Shown here one piece after another: positions 1 to 5,069 of a stretch of 5,069 nt of DNA. The DNA comes from an uncultured Eggerthellaceae bacterium (GTDB taxonomy: Bacteria; Actinomycetota; Coriobacteriia; Coriobacteriales; Eggerthellaceae), in assembly GCA_934645125.1 (NCBI GenBank), contig CAKUDT010000123.1, positions 1-5,069 on the forward strand, in the 5' to 3' direction. The number at the start of each line of letters is the position of its first letter. Within the stretch, counting starts at the first letter, position 1. The position numbers and the translations under genes are program-made. The notes under the pieces were generated by a model. It saw nothing but the letters and a program-made list of their open reading frames with translations. It did not search any database and was not told where the DNA came from.

Positions 1-358
1 CCGTGAATCGAGACAGATGCAATGAGACCTGCTGGAATAAGTCATCAAGCTCAGAAGATGTCTTGGCAAGCTCTTCAACAACATGAGCATATGAATCATC
101 ATGCGGAACAAGGTCGCGCTCAATCAAGTCGTCCACAAACGCACGATAACCTGCATCAGTAGGAATACGACCCGCCGATGTGTGGGGTTGCAGCAGATAG
201 CCATCGTCTTCCAAACGTGAAAGCTCGTTACGCACCGTAGCCGAGCTCACGCCCAAAGGATAGCGCTCGATAAGGGTTCGGGAGCCAACGGGCAGAGCAT
301 ACGAGACGTATTCTTCAATAAGCGCGCTCAAAACGCGCTGGCGCCTATCCGAAAGCAT
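1..358 (-). CDS. hrcA: Heat-inducible transcription repressor HrcA, N-terminal part (3' end outside window)
   Basis: HrcA represses chaperone genes (groESL, and in many bacteria dnaK) by binding the CIRCE operator; this is family knowledge. The visible 119 residues begin MLSDRRQRVLSALIEEY and carry the winged-helix DNA-binding domain over roughly residues 1-75. Its hallmark blocks are VGSRTLIERY (24-33), the recognition-helix segment GVSSATVRNEL (36-46) and QPHTSAGRIPT (57-67). The start of the effector/dimerisation domain follows. A full HrcA is usually about 340 residues, so about two thirds is missing because the gene leaves the window at base 1; nothing suggests a broken gene. The ATG at 356-358 is supported by a purine-rich ribosome site directly upstream. 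In many Gram-positive bacteria and actinobacteria dnaJ follows hrcA, but that cannot be seen here. No CIRCE-like repeat is visible upstream, so autoregulation through CIRCE is not supported. Confidence 0.96.
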   Translation of the reverse strand, partial: MLSDRRQRVLSALIEEYVSYALPVGSRTLIERYPLGVSSATVRNELSRLEDDGYLLQPHTSAGRIPTDAGYRAFVDDLIERDLVPHDDSYAHVVEELAKTSSELDDLFQQVSLHLSRFT

Positions 359-360
359 GT

Positions 361-370
361 TCCCTCCCCT
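361..370 (-). promoter_or_regulatory. Ribosome binding site of hrcA
   Basis: Read on the minus strand this is AGGGGAGGGA, containing GGAGG four bases before the hrcA ATG. The spacing is slightly short but the complementarity to the 16S rRNA tail is strong. It supports the ATG at 356-358 as the start. Confidence 0.8.
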
Positions 371-403
371 CTATACGAGTATATGAATGTTCCAAACTGC
401 CTT

Positions 404-412
404 ATTGTAGCA
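404..412 (-). promoter_or_regulatory. Candidate extended -10 promoter of hrcA
   Basis: The minus strand reads TGCTACAAT, a TGn-extended -10 element with a 5/6 match to TATAAT. No good -35 hexamer is present. The nearest is TTGTTG at 425-430 with a 15-base spacer; at the usual 17-18 base spacing the sequence is only TCTTGT or TTCTTG. A start of transcription near 397 would leave a leader of about 40 bases before the hrcA ATG. The assignment rests on motif resemblance alone. Confidence 0.45.
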
Positions 413-429
413 GCACTGTCATTTCAACA

Positions 430-463
430 AGAACGGTTCACCCCATATTTGATGAACCGTTAC
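430..463. repeat. Inverted repeat between hemW and hrcA (possible terminator or operator)
   Basis: The perfect arms AACGGTTCA (432-440) and TGAACCGTT (453-461) are 9 bases each with a 12-base spacer. In the minus-strand transcript two more pairs (U-G and C-G) can form inside, giving an 11-pair stem with an 8-base loop; on the plus strand those inner positions do not both pair. It lies about 75 bases after the hemW stop and is followed on the minus strand by CTTGTTG, which is only moderately U-rich. It could be a weak intrinsic terminator of the lepA-dus-hemW transcript. Because it abuts the -35 position of the hrcA promoter, it could also be an operator. It does not match CIRCE. Confidence 0.6.
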
Positions 464-535
464 CATTTCGCAAATTCATTTCATTCGATTCGCGCACCGC
501 AGCCAGCTTAGAGCCGCAAAATCTTGCTTACACCC

Positions 536-1648
536 TTACGGCGCCAAGTCGAAAATGCGCCCGTACAGCTCATTTCCGCAAAGCCACCCTTTTTCCGTTG
601 GCTTATAACGCCCCTCTTCGCAGACACAAAGTCCTAGTGCGCACAGCTCGTCGAATGTTTCGTGTACCCGCGGCAGAAGTCCTTGAGCTTGCTTCACCGC
701 TTCCAGCGAAACACCTTGCGCCATACGCATGGAAAGCATCAGATCTTCCGCGCGCATTTGAGAGGCATTCAAATCATCGGTTATCAGACCGTCTTTCTTT
801 CGCATGCGTCGTTCGCTATTTTGCGTCATCGTCGCAGCGCTTCGTCCCAGTCCCAGATAAGGAACGCCCGTCCAGTAAGCAATGTTGTGCCGACATTCAA
901 AACTTGGCTTCGCGTAACTTGCCACTTCATAGCGCTCGTAGCCTGCGGCGCGCAAAAGCTTTTCAGCGCATTCCATATGCTGCGCTTCGCAATCATCGTC
1001 GGGCTCTTCCAGCGCACCCGTCACCACATCATGATAGAACGCGGTACCCGGCTCAATAGTCAACGGATAGACGCTCACATGGGAAACACCCAGGTCAATA
1101 GCTTGAGCGACAGATGCTTCAAACGATTCAAGCGACTGCCCCGGAATTCCGCACATCAAATCAACGCTCACGTTATCGAAACGCTCTTGGGCGGTACGAA
1201 CCGCCTTGCAAGCATCGTGCGCTGAATGGGCGCGTCCCAAAAGGGCAAGAACATCATCGTCGAAGCTTTGCACGCCAAGGGAGAGTCGGTTTACGCCCAG
1301 CGCCCAAATGTCGTTGATCAGGCGATCGTTGACGCTTTCCGGATTTGCCTCCATGGAGCATTCCATGTCGGGCTCAAGCCGCATGAAATGAGAGATTGCA
1401 TACAGAAGCGACGATAGACGTGCAATACCCACATGGCTGGGCGTGCCGCCACCCAGATAGACCGTTTCGATGTTGGCAAGTTCTCCCTGTTTTGAAGTAC
1501 GGCGAATCTGAAACACAAGATCCTCAACATAGGCGTCGATTTCGGGTGCATCCGCGCTGATGGCGCACGAGTCGAAGTCGCAATAGTTGCATTTCTTCAC
1601 GCAGAACGGAAGATGAAGATAGAGCGCTTTATAGGGATCGTGGGGCAT
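536..1648 (-). CDS. hemW: Radical SAM heme chaperone HemW
   Basis: This 370-residue protein belongs to the HemN/HemW branch of radical SAM enzymes. HemW binds heme and delivers it to target proteins; older annotations call it oxygen-independent coproporphyrinogen oxidase. The cluster motif CVKKCNYCDF has Cys16, Cys20 and Cys23 with the CxxxCxxCxF pattern of HemW, whereas true HemN has a further Cys in place of the Phe. The SAM-binding LGGGTPS follows at about 64-70, then SMEANPES near 97-104 and LSLGVQSF near 121-128. HNIAYW, the HNxxYW signature linked to heme binding, lies near 253-258 and leads into the C-terminal HemW domain. Length is normal for the family. I place the start at the ATG at 1646-1648 because AAGGAG sits seven bases upstream; a longer reading from a TTG at 1667-1669 lacks this. 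The gene follows dus by 63 bases and is probably co-transcribed with lepA and dus. Confidence 0.93.
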   Translation of the reverse strand: MPHDPYKALYLHLPFCVKKCNYCDFDSCAISADAPEIDAYVEDLVFQIRRTSKQGELANIETVYLGGGTPSHVGIARLSSLLYAISHFMRLEPDMECSMEANPESVNDRLINDIWALGVNRLSLGVQSFDDDVLALLGRAHSAHDACKAVRTAQERFDNVSVDLMCGIPGQSLESFEASVAQAIDLGVSHVSVYPLTIEPGTAFYHDVVTGALEEPDDDCEAQHMECAEKLLRAAGYERYEVASYAKPSFECRHNIAYWTGVPYLGLGRSAATMTQNSERRMRKKDGLITDDLNASQMRAEDLMLSMRMAQGVSLEAVKQAQGLLPRVHETFDELCALGLCVCEEGRYKPTEKGWLCGNELYGRIFDLAP

Positions 1649-1655
1649 TTCGTTA

Positions 1656-1661
1656 CTCCTT
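1656..1661 (-). promoter_or_regulatory. Ribosome binding site of hemW (decides the start)
   Basis: The minus strand reads AAGGAG followed by seven bases and the ATG at 1646-1648. This near-ideal arrangement picks the internal ATG over the upstream in-frame TTG at 1667-1669 and removes seven residues from the longest open frame. Confidence 0.85.
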
Positions 1662-1678
1662 GTCCGCAAGGCAAACAG

Positions 1679-1697
1679 CAGAACGCAAGCGGTTCTG
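1679..1697. repeat. Small inverted repeat between dus and hemW
   Basis: The arms CAGAAC (1679-1684) and GTTCTG (1692-1697) are separated by seven bases. It starts about 14 bases after the dus stop and has no T-run on the minus-strand side, so it is unlikely to stop transcription. It could stabilise or process the message between the two genes, or be chance. Confidence 0.3.
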
Positions 1698-1711
1698 GAT
1701 AAGCGAATCCA

Positions 1712-2743
1712 TTAGCTAAGAGCACCTTCTTTTGACGCTTGCATCATTTGGCGCTGCTTCGTTTTTTCGAGCAGCTCATCAAATACTTCGTTGAAATCTT
1801 CAAGCGTCGTGCATAAATTAATGCGCGCACGGGCAGCACTGGCACCGGGAAGTCCCGCCATATACCACATGGCATGCTTGCGCATACGGCAGATATTGCG
1901 GCCTTCACGTTGCGAGAGCAGGCGCGCATGCGTGCGTGCCATGGCGATTCGCTCTTGGGCACTAGGTAACGCGAGCGAACCGTTTCCTTGCAACACCGAT
2001 TTGACCTGCGCGAATATCCAAGGGTTTCCCTCTGCGGCACGCGCTATCATCACACTATCGCAGTTTGTTTCCGCAAACATGTGCAGCGCATCTTCGCCGA
2101 TTTTGATATCGCCGTTTCCAATAACGGGAATGCTCACAGCCGCTTTCACGCGTCCAATTACGCCCGAATCAGACGCGCCCCGATACATTTGCTGCGCGAA
2201 TCTTCCGTGAACCGCGCAGGCGGCAGCCCCCGCGTCTTCCATGCAACGTGCGAATTCAACGGCTGTCTCTTCGCCCTCGTAAAAGCCACGACGGAATTTC
2301 ACAGTCACCGCGTGATCAACCACAGAAACCATCTCACGCACGATTTCCGCAGCAAGCGCAGGGCTGTTCATCAGGGCAGATCCGTCACCTTTCGTGCAAA
2401 TCTTGCGTGCCGGACAACCCATGTTCACATCAAGGTACGCAAGTGCATCGCCCAGGCGCTCTTCAACCCAGGCTGCTTGCCGTGCCATAGTTTGCGGCTC
2501 ATGCCCGAACAGCTGAACGGCAACTTTTTCTTCGCCCGGTGCCAAATCAAGTAGGTTTTGCGTCTTTTCGTTCGCAAACGAAAGCGCTTTCGACGACACC
2601 ATTTCGGTATACGTCATATCGGCGCCCTGCTCCAAGCAAAGCGTTCGCATTGCCGTATCGGTCACACCCGCCATGGGGGCCAAACTCACTTTTTTATCAG
2701 CAAGAAAGCATTGCAGCTGGTCGCGATAAAACGAAGTAGTCAT
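1712..2743 (-). CDS. dus: tRNA-dihydrouridine synthase (DusB-like)
   Basis: Flavin enzymes of this family reduce uridines to dihydrouridine in the D-loop region of tRNA in the cytoplasm, using NADPH and FMN. The 343-residue protein shows the family blocks in order: LAPMAGVTD (21-29, start of the FMN-binding TIM barrel); NMGCPARK (107-114) with the likely catalytic Cys110; GSALM (121-125); VKFRRGF (148-154) with FMN-contacting Lys149; VHGR (178-181); IGNGDI (208-213); and ARAAEGNPWIF (234-244). A helical C-terminal tRNA-binding part follows. The pattern resembles bacterial DusB more than DusA or DusC, but the exact uridine modified cannot be read from sequence. The ATG at 2741-2743 lies six bases after the lepA stop with no clear ribosome site (GGATGA is about 11 bases away), which suggests translational coupling to lepA. 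The product ends in a polar, Gln- and Lys-rich tail. Confidence 0.94.
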   Translation of the reverse strand: MTTSFYRDQLQCFLADKKVSLAPMAGVTDTAMRTLCLEQGADMTYTEMVSSKALSFANEKTQNLLDLAPGEEKVAVQLFGHEPQTMARQAAWVEERLGDALAYLDVNMGCPARKICTKGDGSALMNSPALAAEIVREMVSVVDHAVTVKFRRGFYEGEETAVEFARCMEDAGAAACAVHGRFAQQMYRGASDSGVIGRVKAAVSIPVIGNGDIKIGEDALHMFAETNCDSVMIARAAEGNPWIFAQVKSVLQGNGSLALPSAQERIAMARTHARLLSQREGRNICRMRKHAMWYMAGLPGASAARARINLCTTLEDFNEVFDELLEKTKQRQMMQASKEGALS

Positions 2744-2749
2744 GCCGGG

Positions 2750-4555
2750 CTAGTCATCCACCTTCAAAATCGCCATAAATGCTTCCTGGGGCACCTCAAC
2801 GTTGCCGATGGCCTTCATGCGCTTCTTGCCTTCTTTTTGCTTCTCCAAAAGCTTGCGTTTACGCGAGATATCGCCGCCGTAGCATTTCGCCAGTACGTCC
2901 TTGCGCTTAGCTTTAACGGTTTCGCGCGCAAGCACGCGCCCGCCAATCGCCGCCTGAATGGGCACTTCGAAAAGCTGACGCGGAATGATGCTCTTCAATT
3001 TCTCTGCCAGCACGCGCCCGCGATCATACGCTTTATCCTTATGCACGATAAACGACAGCGCGTCAATCGGTTTGCCTGAAAGCAGAATATCAAGTTTGAC
3101 CAGTTCGCTGGGGAAATAATCTTCGAATTCGTAATCAAGGCTCGCGTAGCCCTTCGTATAGGACTTCAGCTTGTCGAAGTAATCCATGATAAGCTCCGAC
3201 AGCGGAATGCGCCAAATCAGCTCGACCGTAGTGCTGGACAAATAATTCATGTTGATGAATTGACCGCGGCGGCTTACCGTCAAATCCATAACAGCGCCCA
3301 CAAAGTCGGGCGGAACCATGATTTTCGCCTTCAAGAACGGCTCTTCAATGAAATCGATTTCGCTTGGATCGGGCATTTCCTGCGGAGAGCGGATAGAGAG
3401 CACTTCCCCACCCTGGCGATGCACGCGGTACTCAACGCTAGGAGCCGTTGCAAGAAGATCCAAGTTGAATTCGCGCTCCAAGCGCTCCTTGATGACCTCC
3501 ATGTGCAAAAGGCCCAAAAAGCCCACGCGGAAGCCGAAACCCAGCGCATGCGATTTCTCAGGTTCCCATACCAAGGCAGGATCGTTAAGCGCCAGCTTCT
3601 CGAGCGCTTCTTTCAGCGGTTCGTATTGGTCGTTATCAATGGGAAACAGGCCGGTAAAGACCATGGGTTTTGCTTCACGGTATCCCGGCAACGCCTCAGC
3701 GGTCTTATTCGAGCAAAGCGTGATGGTGTCGCCCACTTTTACCTGGCTGACGGATTTCAAACCCGTGACCAGGTATCCCACTTCGCCCGTATAAAGCGCC
3801 GGCAACGCCGTTTCAACGGGGCGACGTGCGCCCACTTCTTCCACAAGCGTCTCGGTTCCCGTTGCCAACATAAGAATGCGGTCGCCTTTTTTCACCTGGC
3901 CGTCCACAACGCGAATAAGCGCGACTACGCCGCGATACGGGTCGAAATACGAGTCGAAAATGAGCGCTTTTAACGGCGCATCAGCGTTTCCGGTAGGTGC
4001 AGGAATGTTGTACGCAATAGCTTCGAGCAAATCATGGACGCCTTCGCCTGTCTTGCCGCTCGCCAAAACGGCGTCATCAGCGGGAATTGCCAGAGCGTCT
4101 TCGATTTCAGCGCGCACGCGCTCGGGGTCGGCGGACGGAAGATCGATCTTGTTGATAAGCGGCACAATCTCCAAATTGGAATTCATGGCGAGCATAGCAT
4201 TTGCCACCGTCTGCGCCTCGACGCCTTGCGTTGCGTCAACCACCAGCACCGCACCATCGCACGCCGCCAAGCTGCGAGAAACTTCGTACGTGAAGTCAAC
4301 GTGACCCGGAGTGTCAATAAGGTTGTACTGGTAGACTTCGCCGTCATCGGCGGTATATTCAACGCGAACCGCCTGGCTCTTAATGGTAATACCGCGTTCA
4401 CGCTCGATATCCATAGAGTCAAGCAACTGCTCTTTCATGTCGCGGTGCGCAACGGTGCCCGTAAGCTCAAGGATACGGTCTGAAATGGTCGATTTACCGT
4501 GATCGATGTGGGCGATGATAGAAAAATTTCTGATATGATTCAAATCTGTTGCCAT
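2750..4555 (-). CDS. lepA: Elongation factor 4 (LepA), ribosome-associated translational GTPase
   Basis: LepA/EF4 is a conserved GTPase that acts on the ribosome; roles in back-translocation, stalled elongation and 30S assembly or initiation have been proposed. The 601-residue reading matches the usual length of about 600. The GTPase motifs are AHIDHGKST (15-23, P-loop), the switch I segment ERERGITIKSQ with Thr57, DTPGHVDF (81-88), NKID (135-138) and SGKTG (166-170). Beta-barrel and EF-G-like domains follow, and the LepA-specific C-terminal domain is seen in KRKDVLAKCYGGDISRKRK and VPQEAFMAIL. The fifth GTPase motif has Gly where many homologues have Ala (SAK), a mild change. I chose the ATG at 4553-4555 because MATDLNHIRNFSIIAHIDHG aligns with LepA N-termini; a longer reading from a TTG at 4682-4684 would run through the likely promoter. 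It is the first gene of a probable lepA-dus-hemW operon. Confidence 0.97.
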   Translation of the reverse strand: MATDLNHIRNFSIIAHIDHGKSTISDRILELTGTVAHRDMKEQLLDSMDIERERGITIKSQAVRVEYTADDGEVYQYNLIDTPGHVDFTYEVSRSLAACDGAVLVVDATQGVEAQTVANAMLAMNSNLEIVPLINKIDLPSADPERVRAEIEDALAIPADDAVLASGKTGEGVHDLLEAIAYNIPAPTGNADAPLKALIFDSYFDPYRGVVALIRVVDGQVKKGDRILMLATGTETLVEEVGARRPVETALPALYTGEVGYLVTGLKSVSQVKVGDTITLCSNKTAEALPGYREAKPMVFTGLFPIDNDQYEPLKEALEKLALNDPALVWEPEKSHALGFGFRVGFLGLLHMEVIKERLEREFNLDLLATAPSVEYRVHRQGGEVLSIRSPQEMPDPSEIDFIEEPFLKAKIMVPPDFVGAVMDLTVSRRGQFINMNYLSSTTVELIWRIPLSELIMDYFDKLKSYTKGYASLDYEFEDYFPSELVKLDILLSGKPIDALSFIVHKDKAYDRGRVLAEKLKSIIPRQLFEVPIQAAIGGRVLARETVKAKRKDVLAKCYGGDISRKRKLLEKQKEGKKRMKAIGNVEVPQEAFMAILKVDD

Positions 4556-4570
4556 AAGTATTTGCTTTAT

Positions 4571-4576
4571 TCCTTT
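4571..4576 (-). promoter_or_regulatory. Possible, unusually distant ribosome site of lepA
   Basis: The minus strand reads AAAGGA, but 15 bases separate it from the lepA ATG, well beyond the common 5-9. No closer Shine-Dalgarno sequence is visible; the intervening bases are A-rich. lepA may start with weak 16S pairing, or the distance may be bridged by folding. Confidence 0.35.
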
Positions 4577-4597
4577 ACTTTTTGCCCGAACGCCTAT

Positions 4598-4626
4598 TCT
4601 ATAAGGAAAAACAGCGATTTGTGCAA
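4598..4626 (-). promoter_or_regulatory. Likely promoter of the lepA-dus-hemW operon
   Basis: On the minus strand TTGCAC (4621-4626) is followed by a 17-base spacer and TATAGA (4598-4603), the start of TATAGAAT. The -10 match is moderate and the -35 keeps the key TTG. Transcription would start near 4591, giving a leader of about 35 bases. The same 9-base word (CTATTCTAT on the plus strand) recurs at 4657-4665, where TAGAAT with TTGCTA 15 bases away could be a second, weaker promoter. Confidence 0.5.
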
Positions 4627-4802
4627 AAAATTTCGTGACAGGGCCAATGTTCTTTGCTATTCTATCGCATGTTGTGTCTAGCAATACGTACGCGCGATGA
4701 ACTTATCGCCAAATCCGCAGACTGGCTGCATTAAGGATGCGCAATTGCTGGAAGACCGCATTGGTCGAAGAAGCGAGAAATCCTGTTCGCCTCAAACGCA
4801 TA

Positions 4803-4840
4803 ACCCTTCGGGGTCTTCTCACTTGCCTTTTTTCAAGTGA
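4803..4840 (+). promoter_or_regulatory. Paired hairpins upstream of rpsT (cUUCGg tetraloop, then 7-bp stem)
   Basis: The first hairpin is ACCC-TTCG-GGGT (4803-4814), a four-pair stem closed by the very stable C(UUCG)G tetraloop. The second follows after four bases: TCACTTG (4819-4825) and CAAGTGA (4834-4840) with a loop CC plus six T. The T-run lies inside the second loop, so the second hairpin is not a terminator. If only the first hairpin or a longer one formed, the T-run would lie about 13 bases downstream of it. A leader-RNA regulatory role for rpsT is possible but unproven. Confidence 0.35.
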
Positions 4841-4921
4841 TGCGTTGTTCCGATCTGTGCGATACGTCCATAGCGCGTATGTTATTACTGGGCACAGCGA
4901 AAGCAAACATCATTTTTGAAG

Positions 4922-4927
4922 AAAGGA
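4922..4927 (+). promoter_or_regulatory. Ribosome binding site of rpsT
   Basis: AAAGGA stands six bases before the ATG at 4934-4936, a normal arrangement that fixes the rpsT start. Confidence 0.85.
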
Positions 4928-4933
4928 TTTCCC

Positions 4934-5069
4934 ATGGCAAACATCAAGAGCCAGAAGAAACGCATCATCACCAACGAAAAAGCTCACATGCGCAATCGCG
5001 CCGCCGCCGACCAGGTGAATCTGCTTGCAGCTCTTACGAAAACCGCCGGTGTCTCTGGCGTTGTTTCTT
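4934..5069 (+). CDS. rpsT: 30S ribosomal protein S20, N-terminal part (3' end outside window)
   Basis: S20 is a small helical protein of the 30S subunit that binds 16S rRNA during early assembly. The visible 45 residues start MANIKSQKKRIITNEKAHMRNR, which matches the conserved S20 N-terminus (MANIKS, KKR, NEKA, RN). The whole family protein is about 85-90 residues, so about half is missing at the window edge. From residue 23 onward the reading (AAADQVNLLAALTKTAGVSGVVS) has only one Lys and no Arg and contains two Gly, whereas S20 normally continues as a basic helix. This may be lineage divergence or a frameshift. A divergent rpsT beside lepA is a common bacterial neighbourhood. In E. coli, S20 represses its own translation; whether the long upstream region here serves such control is unknown. 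Confidence 0.85.
   Translation, partial: MANIKSQKKRIITNEKAHMRNRAAADQVNLLAALTKTAGVSGVVS

Larger units (their letters stand above)
4556..4933. other. Divergent intergenic region between lepA and rpsT
   Basis: These 378 bases hold no convincing gene. The left third (4556-4690) carries the lepA leader and promoter candidates. The right part (4690-4933) precedes rpsT and contains several short inverted repeats: GCGAT/ATCGC at 4694-4709, GCAT/ATGC at 4728-4740, GACC/GGTC at 4754-4766, ACCC/GGGT at 4803-4814, TCACTTG/CAAGTGA at 4819-4840, and ATACG/CGTAT at 4862-4880. I could not find a convincing -35/-10 pair for rpsT on the plus strand, so its transcription start is unknown. Checks for a tRNA cloverleaf and a T-box were negative. 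Confidence 0.7.

Noticed and set aside
359..535. CIRCE or HspR-type operator upstream of hrcA
   Set aside because: CAGTGCTGC on the minus strand vaguely resembles one CIRCE half, but the other half is missing at the required spacing; no HAIR-type repeat is present.
536..1648. Calling this gene HemN (coproporphyrinogen III dehydrogenase)
   Set aside because: The cluster motif is CxxxCxxCxF with Phe rather than the additional Cys of HemN, the protein is about 370 rather than about 450 residues, and the HNxxYW heme-binding signature is present.
1649..1669. Longer HemW starting at a TTG
   Set aside because: The ATG at 1646-1648 has an ideal AAGGAG seven bases upstream, and the extra seven residues are not part of the family.
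1679..1697. Terminator between dus and hemW
   Set aside because: The stem has only six pairs and no following T-run, and hemW starts soon after in the same direction.
3260..3973. Long plus-strand open frame of 237 codons antisense to lepA
   Set aside because: It lies wholly inside lepA, has no ribosome site, is rich in His, Arg and Phe as expected for an antisense shadow, and shows no recognisable domain. The similar plus-strand frames at 662-1225, 1791-2210, 1988-2554, 2558-3079, 3318-3794, 3876-4304 and 4034-4483 are rejected for the same reasons.
4556..4684. N-terminal extension of LepA from a TTG at 4682-4684
   Set aside because: LepA proteins begin close to the ATG at 4553-4555; the extension has no ribosome site and would overlap the likely promoter.
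4690..4850. tRNA or T-box riboswitch upstream of rpsT
   Set aside because: A TTCG-containing segment near 4785 first suggested a T-arm, but its flanks do not pair and no acceptor or anticodon stems can be drawn; the T-box sequence is absent.
4737..4919. 60-codon plus-strand frame ending 14 bases before rpsT (possible leader peptide)
   Set aside because: AAGG touches the ATG with no spacing, the product resembles nothing known, and an opposite-strand frame covers the same region, which is what chance predicts here.

Overview
This is an ordinary housekeeping window from a bacterium of medium G+C content. The gene order (divergent rpsT, then lepA, a dus gene, hemW and hrcA) and the protein sequences best fit an anaerobic actinobacterium of the class Coriobacteriia (Eggerthella/Slackia/Cryptobacterium-like). 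That placement is inferred from gene order and general resemblance and has not been tested by a search. I see no mobile element, CRISPR array, tRNA, rRNA or unknown multi-gene system.

Layout, left to right. Bases 1-358 hold the 5' part of hrcA (heat-shock repressor) on the minus strand; its 3' end lies outside the window. Bases 359-535 are a non-coding gap with a strong inverted repeat at 430-463 and an extended -10 type promoter for hrcA. Then, all on the minus strand, come hemW (536-1648, heme chaperone), dus (1712-2743, tRNA-dihydrouridine synthase) and lepA (2750-4555, elongation factor 4). Bases 4556-4933 are a 378-base divergent intergenic region containing a likely lepA promoter and a hairpin-rich stretch upstream of rpsT. 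The plus-strand gene rpsT (ribosomal protein S20) starts at 4934 and runs off the right edge.

How the genes work together. lepA, dus and hemW look like one transcript read right to left from a promoter near 4598-4626: lepA and dus are 6 bases apart, dus and hemW 63 bases apart. LepA and Dus both serve translation (ribosome function and tRNA modification), and S20 is a small-subunit protein. HemW inserts heme into target proteins. hrcA probably has its own promoter, with the inverted repeat separating it from the upstream transcript. The start codons of hemW and lepA are better placed at internal ATGs than at the longest open frames.

The points most worth a second look are the inverted repeat that abuts the hrcA promoter, competing hairpins upstream of rpsT, and a visible S20 sequence that leaves the family pattern after about residue 22.
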